A DNA stretch of 64,000 nucleotides from Leadbetterella sp964489955. Lineage in GTDB: Bacteria > Bacteroidota > Bacteroidia > Cytophagales > Spirosomataceae. Both the position numbers and the translations under genes were made by a program. The DNA is taken from the NCBI GenBank assembly GCA_964489955.1, contig CAZBAV010000008.1:1-64000 (forward strand), in the 5' to 3' direction. The notes under the pieces were generated by a model that ran no database searches, was not told the origin of the DNA, and saw only the letters and a program-made list of their open reading frames with translations. Positions 26,989 to 36,388 of the stretch are shown here, one piece after another (positions within the stretch are counted from its first letter, which is position 1; every line of letters starts with the position of its first letter).

Positions 26989-28728
26989 ATGATGATGAAA
27001 AGAACTAAGATTATGGCCATAATTGGCCTGGTAATGGCTACATTTTGGTCTTACGGGCAAACCGTAGAGCAGGTAATTAAGGATTTGGATGCGGAGAGAT
27101 ACACTGCGGCATTAGATGGAGCAAATAAGCTAGTAGTTTCATCGCCTAGTGTAGATACTTACTTTCTAAAAGGTTATACTATCCTTAAAAGCCCAGGTTA
27201 CGCAAATCCTGAGAATTTGAAAGCGGCTGTGGACGCATTTACTGCGGGTAATGCACTAGAGAAAAAGGGAGATCCTTTAAACACTATCGGACTTGGTATG
27301 GTTAAACTTGTGTCAAAGGATGTTGTAGGGGCAAAAGCTACTTTTGAAGAAGTAAAAAAGGAAACACGTTCTAAAAACGCAGATGTTTTTTATCGTATTG
27401 CGGAAGCTTACACTATGTTTACTGAGGCAAACGACCCAGCAGAAGCAATTCTTAACATAGATTTAGCTTTGGAGAAATCTAAAACCAAAGATAATCCGGA
27501 GTATTACTTTGTTAAAGCTGATGCTTATATGTTACAAAATGAGGGTGGAGAAGCTATGAACGCTCTTGGTAATGTTGAGAGATTAGGTAAAAAGTTAGGA
27601 AAGGCTTATGCGAATATGGCAAGGGTTTGGTTACAAAGCCGCAACTACCCATTAGCAGATGAAGTCATTAATAAAGGAATTGCTGCGGATCCTACTCATG
27701 CACCCCTTTATCGTTATCAGAGTTCCTATTTTCAGACTTTTGCTGAGTTTACGAAATCTGCAGATGCTGCTGCTAACTATTTGAAGTATTCTGATGGTGA
27801 TGTAAAAGCAAAATTACGTTATGCTAAATTGGCTTTCGTTGCTAAAGATTATCCTCGTCTAAAGAGAATTTTGAGCGAGATTAAGGGTAGTACAAATGAT
27901 CCATATATCCTAAGGATGGAAGGTATAGTTAATTACGAGGAAGGGAAATATACGCAAGCAATTAAGGACTTCGAAGGGTTTATAAAAGCTAATCCGGAAG
28001 ATGAGAACTTTGCACTAGACTATGGGTATATTGCCAATTCTTATTTTAAAATGGATGGGGATGAAGAAACGCAAGCTAAAAATGATGCTTTAGGATTGTT
28101 AAATGTAAAGAAAGCGGTTTCTTTGAAAGATACTAATGATACTAGTACAGATTATTATGGTGATGCTATAGCAATTCTTACAGAAAAGAAGAATGTGGGT
28201 ACTGCCGCAGATTTGTCTGAATTACGTCTTTTAGCTAACAAAAAGCCACATGCCTCAGATTATGCCAATACCGCTACTGCTTTTTTACAAGCAGCTAAAT
28301 GGGATAAAGCAAGTGAGTATTTGGATAAGGCAAATCAGGGATATGTAGATCAATGGCCGGTAGGTTATGCCTTAGCTGGTCTTGCTAAGACTTACAGGGA
28401 TATGAATGACACCGTTAAGAATGCACAATATTTGGGTGCCGCCGATTATGAAAAATATCTGCAGTTACTTGGACAAGCAGGTATTGAAGATGAGGTGAAC
28501 AGTACTTATGTAGGTTATGCTTTGCAACTTTTGGCTTTAAGAGATTTGTTCTTAACTAAAGACGGAAACGCAGCTCAAAAATGGTTAGAGCAAATATTGA
28601 AGCTTAATCCAGATAATGAGGATGCGAAGACTCTTTTGCATAGTGCCAAAAAATTGATTGATCCTAACTATGTAATACCTAGAAAAACTGCAGCAGCAGT
28701 AGATAGTACTACTAACGGAGGGAATTAA
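26989..28728 (+). CDS. Exported tetratricopeptide-repeat protein
   Basis: A protein of about 579 residues with an N-terminal signal sequence (MKRTKIMAIIGLVMATFWSYGQ) and many degenerate TPR helices across its length, for example YTAALDGANKLV, YTQAIKDFEGFIKANPEDEN and WLEQILKLNPDNEDAKTLL. The start is one of three consecutive ATGs (26989, 26992, 26995); the upstream TTG at 26965 overlaps the promoter. It probably scaffolds protein contacts in the periplasm. Its position after the PstS-like gene suggests a functional link to the TonB operon, which remains inference. Confidence 0.82.
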   Translation: MMMKRTKIMAIIGLVMATFWSYGQTVEQVIKDLDAERYTAALDGANKLVVSSPSVDTYFLKGYTILKSPGYANPENLKAAVDAFTAGNALEKKGDPLNTIGLGMVKLVSKDVVGAKATFEEVKKETRSKNADVFYRIAEAYTMFTEANDPAEAILNIDLALEKSKTKDNPEYYFVKADAYMLQNEGGEAMNALGNVERLGKKLGKAYANMARVWLQSRNYPLADEVINKGIAADPTHAPLYRYQSSYFQTFAEFTKSADAAANYLKYSDGDVKAKLRYAKLAFVAKDYPRLKRILSEIKGSTNDPYILRMEGIVNYEEGKYTQAIKDFEGFIKANPEDENFALDYGYIANSYFKMDGDEETQAKNDALGLLNVKKAVSLKDTNDTSTDYYGDAIAILTEKKNVGTAADLSELRLLANKKPHASDYANTATAFLQAAKWDKASEYLDKANQGYVDQWPVGYALAGLAKTYRDMNDTVKNAQYLGAADYEKYLQLLGQAGIEDEVNSTYVGYALQLLALRDLFLTKDGNAAQKWLEQILKLNPDNEDAKTLLHSAKKLIDPNYVIPRKTAAAVDSTTNGGN

Positions 28729-28754
28729 AAGAAAACATTATTTGGAATTTTTAT

Positions 28755-28783
28755 AAAAATGCCTGAAATCCAGGCATTTTTTT
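28755..28783 (+). terminator. Terminator after the TPR gene
   Basis: ATGCCTG, loop AAATC and CAGGCAT, flanked by A-rich and T-rich runs, form a Rho-independent terminator. Confidence 0.85.
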
Positions 28784-28843
28784 ATTGATTATTGTGCTAT
28801 TATTTTATATTGCATTCATTATACCATTTCTTATAGTTTATTA

Positions 28844-29416
28844 ATGTTTAATCTAGTGATATTTGGCCCTCCGGGTGCCGGTAAAGGGACTCAGTCCGCA
28901 AAAATCATTGAAAAGTACAAGTTGGTCCATATATCTACTGGAGATATGTTTAGGGCTCATATTTCTAACGATACCGAATTAGGCAAAAGGGTAAAGCAGA
29001 TTTTAGCCGACGGTCTTTTGGTGCCGGATTCTATAACTATAGATATGTTGGAAGAAGAGGTGTCTAAGAATCCGGATGCGAAAGGTTTTATTTTTGACGG
29101 GTTTCCACGTACAGTACCACAAGCAGAAGCATTGGATGCATTTCTAGCAGGTAAAGGTGAGTTTATACAGGTGGTGCTGCAGCTAGATGTAGAACAAGAT
29201 GTGATTAAAGAGCGTATAGCTGAAAGACAAAAGATAAGCGGTAGGGTAGATGATGATGCGGAAAAGCTTATAAAAAGAATAGACGAGTATTTTGGTAAAA
29301 CCATACATGTATTGCCATACTACCAGAACCAAAGTAAGGTGGCTAAAATACACGGAGTAGGGCGGATAGAAGATATTTTTGACGAAATATGCGAAGTGAT
29401 TGACGAAAAATATTGA
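28844..29416 (+). CDS. adk: Adenylate kinase
   Basis: A 190-residue short-form adenylate kinase that interconverts ATP, AMP and ADP. The P-loop GPPGAGKGT lies at 8-16, the AMP-binding segment HISTGDMFR follows, and GFIFDGFPRTVPQAEAL is the adenylate kinase signature. The LID region is the short, zinc-free type (ISGRVDDDAEKLIKRI). It stands as a separate unit between two terminators. Confidence 0.96.
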   Translation: MFNLVIFGPPGAGKGTQSAKIIEKYKLVHISTGDMFRAHISNDTELGKRVKQILADGLLVPDSITIDMLEEEVSKNPDAKGFIFDGFPRTVPQAEALDAFLAGKGEFIQVVLQLDVEQDVIKERIAERQKISGRVDDDAEKLIKRIDEYFGKTIHVLPYYQNQSKVAKIHGVGRIEDIFDEICEVIDEKY

Positions 29417-29443
29417 TTTTGTTGTTTTGTGATTTCGTAAAAG

Positions 29444-29469
29444 CTCCCCTAGAAAGGGGAGTTTTTTTT
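29444..29469 (+). terminator. Terminator after adk
   Basis: CTCCCCT, loop AGAA and AGGGGAG followed by eight T form a strong Rho-independent terminator. Confidence 0.9.
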
Positions 29470-29551
29470 GTTATAAGAAACTTTATTGCTGTTAACTTTG
29501 CTTTTATATCTCATGGCTTGTTGGTAGCCATTAAAAACTAGGTAGATAAAA

Positions 29552-30553
29552 ATGACATCAAATTTTATAGATTACGTAAAAATTAACCTTAAATCTGGTA
29601 ATGGAGGAAGGGGATTTACGCATTTCAGGAGAGAAAAGTTCGTAGATAAAGGTGGACCGGATGGAGGCGATGGAGGTCGTGGCGGACATGTGATTCTGCG
29701 AGGGAATAAGCAATTTTGGACTTTAATACATCTTAAATATCAGAAACATATTAAAGCTGACCATGGTGAAACCGGTGGAAAAAGCCGTAGTACAGGGAAA
29801 AGGGGTAAAGATGTAATCCTAGATGTGCCTTTGGGTACAATAGCACGTAATGCCGAGACCCAAGAGCGTTTGGCGGAGATCGTAGAGGATGGTCAGGAAG
29901 TGGTTTTGGTACCGGGAGGTATGGGTGGTTTAGGGAACTATCACTTTAAGACTAGTACTAACCAAGCTCCGGACTATTCGCAGCCAGGGATTGGAGGGCA
30001 AGAAATTTGGGCTATATTAGAACTTAAATTGTTAGCTGATGTGGGGTTAGTAGGTTTTCCAAATGCTGGTAAGTCTACCTTACTGTCGGCAGTTTCTGCC
30101 GCTAAACCTGAAATTGCAGATTATCCCTTTACGACTTTGGTGCCAAATCTAGGGGTAGTGAAATACAGGGACTTTCAGTCGTTTGTTATGGCTGATATTC
30201 CCGGGATTATCGAAGGAGCCTCAGAAGGAAAAGGTCTGGGTCTAAGATTTTTAAGACATATAGAAAGAAATAGTAACCTTTTGTTTCTGGTGGATGCTAC
30301 AGCAAAAGACCCGGGTAAAGAATATAGGACGCTGCTCTCCGAATTGGAAAAGTACAATCCAGAGCTTTTGGACAAGAATCGTCTTCTGGCACTTTCTAAA
30401 GCCGATATGATTTCTGAGGCAGATAAGAAGAAAGTCATTAAAAAACTTCCAGTGGGTATTCCATACGTGTTTATTTCTGCACAGACCGGGCAGGGAATTT
30501 CAGAATTGAAAGACTTGATATGGGAGAACTTGAATGAGGGACAAGAAGCGTAG
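29552..30553 (+). CDS. obgE: GTPase Obg
   Basis: A 333-residue Obg GTPase linked to 50S assembly and stress control. The Gly-rich OBG domain occupies about residues 1-160 (GNGGRGFTHFRREKFV, GGPDGGDGGRGGHV). The GTPase domain has G1 GFPNAGKST, the switch region DYPFTTL, G3 DIPGII and a SKAD G4 motif. The C-terminal OCT domain of longer Obg proteins is absent, as is usual in Bacteroidota. It is flanked by terminators. Confidence 0.95.
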   Translation: MTSNFIDYVKINLKSGNGGRGFTHFRREKFVDKGGPDGGDGGRGGHVILRGNKQFWTLIHLKYQKHIKADHGETGGKSRSTGKRGKDVILDVPLGTIARNAETQERLAEIVEDGQEVVLVPGGMGGLGNYHFKTSTNQAPDYSQPGIGGQEIWAILELKLLADVGLVGFPNAGKSTLLSAVSAAKPEIADYPFTTLVPNLGVVKYRDFQSFVMADIPGIIEGASEGKGLGLRFLRHIERNSNLLFLVDATAKDPGKEYRTLLSELEKYNPELLDKNRLLALSKADMISEADKKKVIKKLPVGIPYVFISAQTGQGISELKDLIWENLNEGQEA

Positions 30554-30572
30554 TTTATCTCTGTAAATAATG

Positions 30573-30612
30573 AAAAACCGTCAGTTAAAGAAAAAAAACT
30601 GACGGTTTTTTT
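30573..30612 (+). terminator. Terminator after obgE
   Basis: AACCGTCAGTT and AACTGACGGTT around an A-rich loop, followed by T residues, form a long stable stem just after obgE. Confidence 0.85.
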
Positions 30613-30721
30613 CTTTATTGGTTGAACTTTTTTTTCGAAAAATCTTTCACCCTTTTTGTATGGAGTAATTTATTTAGAATTATTTCAAACAATTGCTTCT
30701 AACGGTATTATAACGGCTGAT

Positions 30722-30755
30722 TTGTTTTTTTTCTGTGTAGGGGATTGTATTTTTG
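30722..30755 (+). promoter_or_regulatory. Promoter of the nuo operon
   Basis: TTG (30722-30724), a 23-base spacer and TATTTTTG (30748-30755). The -7 box is identical to that of rpmH and lies 20 bases upstream of the nuoA ATG. Confidence 0.65.
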
Positions 30756-30774
30756 TTTGTTAAAAAATGAACGG

Positions 30775-31149
30775 ATGAATACAAGTGTGCCTCAGGATTA
30801 TTTGCCACTTTTAATACAATTTGGACTTGCATTGGGCTTTGTGGTGATGACTTTGGTAGTTACGCACCTTCTTGGGCCAAATCTAAAAAGTAAGAGGAAA
30901 GACTCACCTTTTGAGTGTGGTGTAGAAAGTGTTGGTGATGCTCGTATGCCTCTTAATGTGAGGTATTTCCTGACAGCTATTTTATTCGTTTTGTTTGACG
31001 TGGAAGTGATCTTCATGTATCCTTGGGCTGTGAAAGTAAAAGAGTTAGGCTGGGAGGCATTTTATGCCATGCTTATCTTTTTAGGATTCTTTATGGCCGG
31101 GTTTTATTATGAGGTTAAGAAAGGTGTATTAGACTGGGAAAAAGAATAA
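30775..31149 (+). CDS. nuoA: NADH-quinone oxidoreductase subunit A
   Basis: A 124-residue membrane subunit of complex I with three predicted helices. Key family segments are LLGPNLKSKRKDSPFECGVESVG and RYFLTAILFVLFDVEVIFMYPWAV. ATG 30775 is chosen because it gives the usual short N-terminus before the first helix; the upstream TTG 30745 lies in the promoter. First gene of nuoABCDEFGHIJ. Confidence 0.95.
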   Translation: MNTSVPQDYLPLLIQFGLALGFVVMTLVVTHLLGPNLKSKRKDSPFECGVESVGDARMPLNVRYFLTAILFVLFDVEVIFMYPWAVKVKELGWEAFYAMLIFLGFFMAGFYYEVKKGVLDWEKE

Positions 31150-31151
31150 TT

Positions 31152-31709
31152 ATGAGTTCTGTAAAAATGGTGGAAGCCCCCGAAGGATATGAGGGACAAG
31201 GTTTTTTCGCAACTTCATTTGATAAAATTATTGGTCTAGCAAGGGGTAACTCTTTGTGGCCTTTGCCGTTTGCTACATCATGCTGCGGTATAGAATTTAT
31301 GGCAACCATGGCTCCGCACTATGACCTATCTAGGTTTGGATCCGAAAGGCTAAGTTACTCTCCAAGACAGTCTGATGTACTTATGGTTATGGGTACAATT
31401 TCAAAGAAGATGGCTCCGATAGTTAAACAGGTGTATTCGCAAATGGCCGAGCCTAAGTGGGTAATGGCTGTTGGTGCTTGTGCTGCTTCTGGAGGTGTAT
31501 TTGATACCTATTCTGTTTTGCAAGGAATAGACAGGGTCATACCTGTAGATGTGTACGTGCCAGGCTGCCCTCCAAGACCAGAACAGATATTAGAAGGAAT
31601 TATGCAAGTACAAGAATTGGCTAAGTCTGAGTCCTTACGTAGACGTTACACTCCTGAATATAAAGCTTTATTAGAATCCTATAAACTAGAAGTTGAAGAT
31701 GGTAGATAA
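31152..31709 (+). CDS. nuoB: NADH-quinone oxidoreductase subunit B
   Basis: A 185-residue subunit that holds the terminal N2 [4Fe-4S] cluster. The ligands are all present: Cys44 and Cys45 (ATSCCGIEFM), Cys110 (GACAASGG) and Cys139 (VPGCPPRPE). It is encoded 2 bp after nuoA and its end overlaps the start of nuoC. Confidence 0.97.
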   Translation: MSSVKMVEAPEGYEGQGFFATSFDKIIGLARGNSLWPLPFATSCCGIEFMATMAPHYDLSRFGSERLSYSPRQSDVLMVMGTISKKMAPIVKQVYSQMAEPKWVMAVGACAASGGVFDTYSVLQGIDRVIPVDVYVPGCPPRPEQILEGIMQVQELAKSESLRRRYTPEYKALLESYKLEVEDGR

Positions 31710-32199
31710 TCAACGCCTTGTAGAGGAGATAGGTGGGCAGTTTGGGGAGAAGGTATCCCATTTTGAAGAGCATCACGGATTACTCCATTTTGCTACTTCT
31801 GCAGGAGATTTACTAGAGGTAGTAAAATACTTGAATAACCATCCTGTTTTGAAATTTAATTTCCTGACGGATATAACAGGTATTCATTTTCCAGATAATG
31901 AGGGAGCGGAGTTTTGCTCTACTTATTTGCTACATAGTTGGGAAAACAGGATTAGGGTAAGGATTAAAGTTTTCTTGCCAAAAGATAAACCAGAAGTGCC
32001 ATCTCTAACGCCACTTTTTAAAGGAGCTAACTGGATGGAACGTGAGGCCTTTGATTTCTTTGGGATTATCTATACAGGACATCCTAACCTTATGAGGATT
32101 CTTAATATGGAAGATATGGACTATCACCCAATGAGGAAAGAATATGCGTTGGAAGATCCTACACGTAGAGATAAAATAGATGATTTGTTTGGACGATGA
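31699..32199 (+). CDS. nuoC: NADH-quinone oxidoreductase subunit C
   Basis: A 166-residue peripheral subunit of complex I (30 kDa family). The signature is ...PSLTPLFKGANWMEREAFDFFGI followed by HPNLMRILNMEDMDYHPMRKEY. ATG 31699 lies within the nuoB end; a TTG two codons earlier is possible. It is a free NuoC, not fused to NuoD. Its stop overlaps the nuoD ATG (ATGA). Confidence 0.95.
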   Translation: MVDNQRLVEEIGGQFGEKVSHFEEHHGLLHFATSAGDLLEVVKYLNNHPVLKFNFLTDITGIHFPDNEGAEFCSTYLLHSWENRIRVRIKVFLPKDKPEVPSLTPLFKGANWMEREAFDFFGIIYTGHPNLMRILNMEDMDYHPMRKEYALEDPTRRDKIDDLFGR

Positions 32200-33437
32200 C
32201 AGAGAATAAGATACTTGTAGCCAAAACGCTGGAAGAGGCTCTTGCCTTGAACATCCCTATGGAGGTGGAAAATCACTACACCACTCTAAATCTAGGGCCA
32301 ACGCACCCCGCAACGCACGGGATTTTTCAGAACATCCTTACTATGGATGGAGAGAAGATTGTGTCGAGTGAAATGACAGTAGGGTATATCCACAGAGCAT
32401 TTGAGAAAATTGCAGAAAGGAGACCTTTTTATCAAATCACAACTCTTACAGACCGTATGAACTACTGTTCTGCTCCTATAAACAATATGGGATGGCACAT
32501 GACAGTAGAAAAACTTCTAGGTGTAGAAGTTCCTAAGCGTGCCCAATACATTAGGGTAATTATGATGGAACTTGCTCGTATTGCAGATCACCTTATCTGC
32601 TCGTCTGTAATGGGTGTAGATACGGGAGCCTTGTCTGTTTTCTTGTATGTAATGCAAGAAAGGGAGAAGATATACGAGATTTACGAAGAAATGTGTGGAG
32701 CACGCCTTACAACTAATATGGGTAGGGTAGGTGGTATGGAGCGTGATTTATCTCCTACGGCCATCAAAAAAATAAAAGATTTAATTTACGGTTCATTGCC
32801 TAAGGCTTTTGCCGAATTTGAGAAACTGCTAGACAGAAACAGGATTTTTAGAGATAGAACCATTAATGTAGGGCCTGTAAGTCAGGAAATGGCTATGAAC
32901 TACGGTTTTACAGGACCAAACTTAAGAGCCACCGGGATTGACTATGACGTAAGGGTGATAGAGCCATACTCGTCGTATGAGGATTTTGATTTTGAAATTC
33001 CTGTGGGCCACAATGGAGATACTTTTGACCGATTCAGAGTGCGTAATGCCGAGGTTTGGGAGAGTATTAAAATTGTTAAGCAAGCATTGGAAAACCTACC
33101 TGAGGGACCATATTACGCAAACGAAAATCATTATTATCTCCCTCCAAAGCAAGCCGTTTATGGTAATATGGAGGCTCTAATATATCATTTCAAGATTATT
33201 ATGGGGGAAATAGATGCTCCTGTAGGTGAGGTATACCACGCTGTAGAAGGAGGAAACGGAGAAGTTGGTTTCCACTTAATAAGTGATGGCGGCAGGGCTC
33301 CTTATAGATTGCATTTCCGCAGGCCATGTTTTATATATTACCAGGCATTTAGCGAAATGATAAAAGGAGGTACAGTTTCTGAGGCTGTTCCTATTTTGAG
33401 TAGCTTAAATGTTATTGCTGGAGAATTAGACGCTTAG
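32196..33437 (+). CDS. nuoD: NADH-quinone oxidoreductase subunit D
   Basis: A 413-residue 49 kDa-type subunit that forms the quinone pocket with NuoB. Recognisable segments are LNLGPTHPATHGIFQNIL, GYIHRAFEKIAERRPFYQI, TDRMNYCSAPINNMGW and the C-terminal APYRLHFRRPCFIYY. Length and order fit the family. Confidence 0.97.
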   Translation: MTENKILVAKTLEEALALNIPMEVENHYTTLNLGPTHPATHGIFQNILTMDGEKIVSSEMTVGYIHRAFEKIAERRPFYQITTLTDRMNYCSAPINNMGWHMTVEKLLGVEVPKRAQYIRVIMMELARIADHLICSSVMGVDTGALSVFLYVMQEREKIYEIYEEMCGARLTTNMGRVGGMERDLSPTAIKKIKDLIYGSLPKAFAEFEKLLDRNRIFRDRTINVGPVSQEMAMNYGFTGPNLRATGIDYDVRVIEPYSSYEDFDFEIPVGHNGDTFDRFRVRNAEVWESIKIVKQALENLPEGPYYANENHYYLPPKQAVYGNMEALIYHFKIIMGEIDAPVGEVYHAVEGGNGEVGFHLISDGGRAPYRLHFRRPCFIYYQAFSEMIKGGTVSEAVPILSSLNVIAGELDA

Positions 33438-33444
33438 TAAAAAG

Positions 33445-33924
33445 ATGACAATATTTACAGAGGAAAGATTAGAGCAGGCAAAAGAGATTATAGCCCGCTA
33501 TCCTGAAGGAAAACAAAAGTCAGCACTTTTGCCTCTTTTGCACTTAGTGCAGGAGCAGCATGGCTGGGTAAGTGCCAAGTCTATGGACTATGTGGCAGAA
33601 CTACTAAGCATACAGGCTGTGGAGGTGTATGAGGTAGCTACTTTTTATACAATGTTCCATCTGGAGCCTGTAGGTAAGCATGTGATAGAATATTGTAGAA
33701 CCGGCCCTTGCTGTACAATGGGAGCGGAGGACGTATATGATCACCTCAAAAACAGATTAGGTGTTGAGTCAAACCAAACTACATCGGATGGGATGTTTAC
33801 CCTTAAAGAGGTAGAATGTTTGGCGGCATGTGGCTGGGGACCTTGTTTCCAGATTAGGGAGAAGTTTTATATGCATTTAGACAATGCAAAGGTGGACGAA
33901 ATCATTGACGAACTGAGTAAATAG
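33445..33924 (+). CDS. nuoE: NADH-quinone oxidoreductase subunit E
   Basis: A 159-residue thioredoxin-like [2Fe-2S] subunit. The four ligands fit the family pattern: C-x4-C in YCRTGPC and C-x3-C in ECLAAC. The N-terminal helix bundle has LPLLHLVQEQHGWVS and VYEVATFYTMF. It works with NuoF in the NADH-oxidising module. Confidence 0.96.
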   Translation: MTIFTEERLEQAKEIIARYPEGKQKSALLPLLHLVQEQHGWVSAKSMDYVAELLSIQAVEVYEVATFYTMFHLEPVGKHVIEYCRTGPCCTMGAEDVYDHLKNRLGVESNQTTSDGMFTLKEVECLAACGWGPCFQIREKFYMHLDNAKVDEIIDELSK

Positions 33925-33927
33925 ACT

Positions 33928-35274
33928 ATGGCCCAGAGAGTAAAGATATTAACAGAACACGCAGATAAGCCAGGTATAGAGACCTTTGAGGTTTATAGAA
34001 AACACGGTGGATATACTGGTTTAGAAAAGGCTTTGAAGACCATGACGCCAGACGAAGTGGTAGAAGAAGTGAAAAAGTCAGGTGTGAGAGGAAGAGGAGG
34101 TGCTGGTTTCCCGATGGGTATGAAATGGAGTTTTTTGGCAAAACCAGAAGGTGTGCCAAGATACTTGGTTTGTAATGCAGATGAGTCTGAGCCGGGCACG
34201 TTTAAAGACCATTATTTAATGAAGAATATTCCCCACATTTTAATTGAGGGGATGATTATATCTAGTTTTGCTTTAGGTGCCAATAAGTCATTTATATATG
34301 TGCGTGGTGAGCTAATGTACGTAATACGTATTTTAGAAAAAGCCATAGCAGAGGCTAAAGCAGCAGGATTTTTAGGTAAAAATATTTTGGGTACAGGTTA
34401 TGATCTGGAGCTTGTAGTGCAGCCGGGTGGTGGTGCCTATATCTGTGGTGAAGAAACTGCTTTACTGGAATCTCTTGAAGGAAAGAGAGGAAACCCAAGA
34501 AATAAGCCGCCTTTTCCTGCGGTTAAAGGACTTTACCAATGCCCAACTGTGGTAAACAATGTAGAGTCTATTGCAAATACGCCTTGGATTGTGAATAACG
34601 GTGGAGATGCGTATGCGGCTATCGGGATTGGCAGAAGTACAGGAACTAAGCTTATTTCGGCTTCTGGTCATATTAAGAACCCGGGTGTGTATGAGATTGA
34701 ATTAGGACTTCCGGTACAGGAATTTATTTATTCTGATGAGTTTTTGGGTGGGATTAGAGACGGACACAGACTGAAAGCTGTAGTAGCAGGAGGTTCTTCT
34801 GTGCCTATTTTACCGGCTCACTTACTACTTAAGACAGCTACTGGCGAAGATAGGTTGATGTCTTATGAGTCCTTGTCTGATGGTGGTTTTGCTACTGGTA
34901 CAATGATGGGATCCGGAGGTTTTATAGCTATGGACGAAACCACTTGTATTGTTCGTAATACATGGAATTTCTCGCGGTTTTATCATCATGAGTCATGCGG
35001 ACAGTGTTCGCCATGTAGAGAAGGGACAGGTTGGTTAGAAAAAGTACTACACAGGATAGAGTATGGTCACGGTAATGAAAGAGATATTGATTTGCTTGTA
35101 GATGTTGCAAAAAGGATAGAAGGTAACACCATCTGTCCGCTAGGTGACGCTGCGGCATGGCCAGTAGGTAGTGCTATTAGGCATTTTAGGGAAGAATTTG
35201 AATGGCATGTTAAGAATCCAGCAGAAGCCACTAAGAAAGGTGCTGTTTTTATGCCAAATGAAGTATTAGTTTAA
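33928..35274 (+). CDS. nuoF: NADH-quinone oxidoreductase subunit F
   Basis: A 448-residue subunit that binds FMN, NADH and the N3 [4Fe-4S] cluster. The NADH/FMN segments GVRGRGGAGFPMGMKW, NADESEPGTFKD and GAYICGEETALLESLEG are present, and the cluster ligands appear as SCGQCSPCREG with a later Cys in NTICPLGD. It lies 3 bp after nuoE. Confidence 0.97.
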   Translation: MAQRVKILTEHADKPGIETFEVYRKHGGYTGLEKALKTMTPDEVVEEVKKSGVRGRGGAGFPMGMKWSFLAKPEGVPRYLVCNADESEPGTFKDHYLMKNIPHILIEGMIISSFALGANKSFIYVRGELMYVIRILEKAIAEAKAAGFLGKNILGTGYDLELVVQPGGGAYICGEETALLESLEGKRGNPRNKPPFPAVKGLYQCPTVVNNVESIANTPWIVNNGGDAYAAIGIGRSTGTKLISASGHIKNPGVYEIELGLPVQEFIYSDEFLGGIRDGHRLKAVVAGGSSVPILPAHLLLKTATGEDRLMSYESLSDGGFATGTMMGSGGFIAMDETTCIVRNTWNFSRFYHHESCGQCSPCREGTGWLEKVLHRIEYGHGNERDIDLLVDVAKRIEGNTICPLGDAAAWPVGSAIRHFREEFEWHVKNPAEATKKGAVFMPNEVLV

Positions 35275-35286
35275 AAAGATTGAGTT

Positions 35287-36381
35287 ATGGATGCTCCCCA
35301 AATGATAAAAGTAACCATTGACGGTAGAGAGGTGCAAGTGCCAGTAGGAACTACCATTATGGAAGCGGCCCGACAAATAGGGCCCGAGGTGGCACCGCCT
35401 GCTATGTGCTATTATAAGCCGTTGGAAGGTTCAGGAGGAAAATGTAGGGCTTGTTTGGTGAAAGTAACCCAAGGGTCTGAGAAAGATCCAAGACCTATGC
35501 CAAAGTTAGTGGCGTCGTGCATAACGGGGGCACAGGACGGTATGGTGGTGGAAAACTTTACTAGTCCAGAGGTAGTAGATGCCCGTAAAGGAATTGTAGA
35601 GTTTTTATTGATAAACCATCCATTAGATTGTCCGGTTTGTGATCAGGCAGGGGAATGTCATTTGCAAGACTTTGCGTTTGAAAACGGGCTAGCCACCACA
35701 AGATTCGAAGAAGAAAGAAGGACTTTCGAAAAAGAGGATATTGGCGATAAGATACAGTTGCACATGAACCGTTGTGTACTTTGCTATCGCTGTGTATATA
35801 CTGCAAACCAAATTACAAATGAGCGTGTTCATGGTGTGATGTATCGCGGAGATCATTCTGAAATCAGTACATATATTACTAAAGCTATAGATAACGATTT
35901 CTCTGGTAATGTAATAGACGTTTGTCCTGTAGGTGCATTAACAGATAAGACATATCGTTTCAAAAGCCGTGTTTGGTTCTCTAAGCCAGTAGATGCACAC
36001 AGAGATTGCGACCATGAGAATTGTAAGGGGGAAGTTAACCTATGGTATAAAGGAGATGAAGTGATACGCGTTACTGCTCGTAAGAACCAATGGGGAGAGG
36101 TAGAAAGTTTTATTTGCAATACATGTAGGTTTGATAAGAAAGAGACCTCTGACTGGGTTATAGAAGGACCTACCAAAGTGAAGCGTGCCTCTGTAATTTC
36201 GGCCAACAAGTACACTGGAAATACGGTCAAGAAGACAGAGTTTGGTTTGAATCATGCCGCACATAATTTTAAGCAAATAGGAGACGCTAGACCTTACGAC
36301 AAGAACTTAAAGGAAATTAAGCAATCGGAGGATTACAAAGCTCTGATGGAGAAAAATGATGCTTACTTTTCTAAAAAATAG
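35287..36381 (+). CDS. nuoG: NADH-quinone oxidoreductase subunit G, short form
   Basis: A 364-residue Fe-S subunit. The [2Fe-2S] ferredoxin domain uses Cys41, Cys53, Cys56 and Cys78. The His-Cys3 cluster uses His111, Cys115, Cys118 and Cys124, and the next [4Fe-4S] uses Cys163, Cys166, Cys169 and Cys213. Canonical NuoG is about 700-900 residues with a molybdopterin-oxidoreductase-like domain; here it stops after a short tail. That tail has four extra cysteines in an unusual C-x4-C (241, 246) and C-x2-C (277, 280) arrangement. The clean start of nuoH 7 bp later argues against a recent truncation. Confidence 0.92.
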   Translation: MDAPQMIKVTIDGREVQVPVGTTIMEAARQIGPEVAPPAMCYYKPLEGSGGKCRACLVKVTQGSEKDPRPMPKLVASCITGAQDGMVVENFTSPEVVDARKGIVEFLLINHPLDCPVCDQAGECHLQDFAFENGLATTRFEEERRTFEKEDIGDKIQLHMNRCVLCYRCVYTANQITNERVHGVMYRGDHSEISTYITKAIDNDFSGNVIDVCPVGALTDKTYRFKSRVWFSKPVDAHRDCDHENCKGEVNLWYKGDEVIRVTARKNQWGEVESFICNTCRFDKKETSDWVIEGPTKVKRASVISANKYTGNTVKKTEFGLNHAAHNFKQIGDARPYDKNLKEIKQSEDYKALMEKNDAYFSKK

Positions 36382-36388
36382 TTAACGA

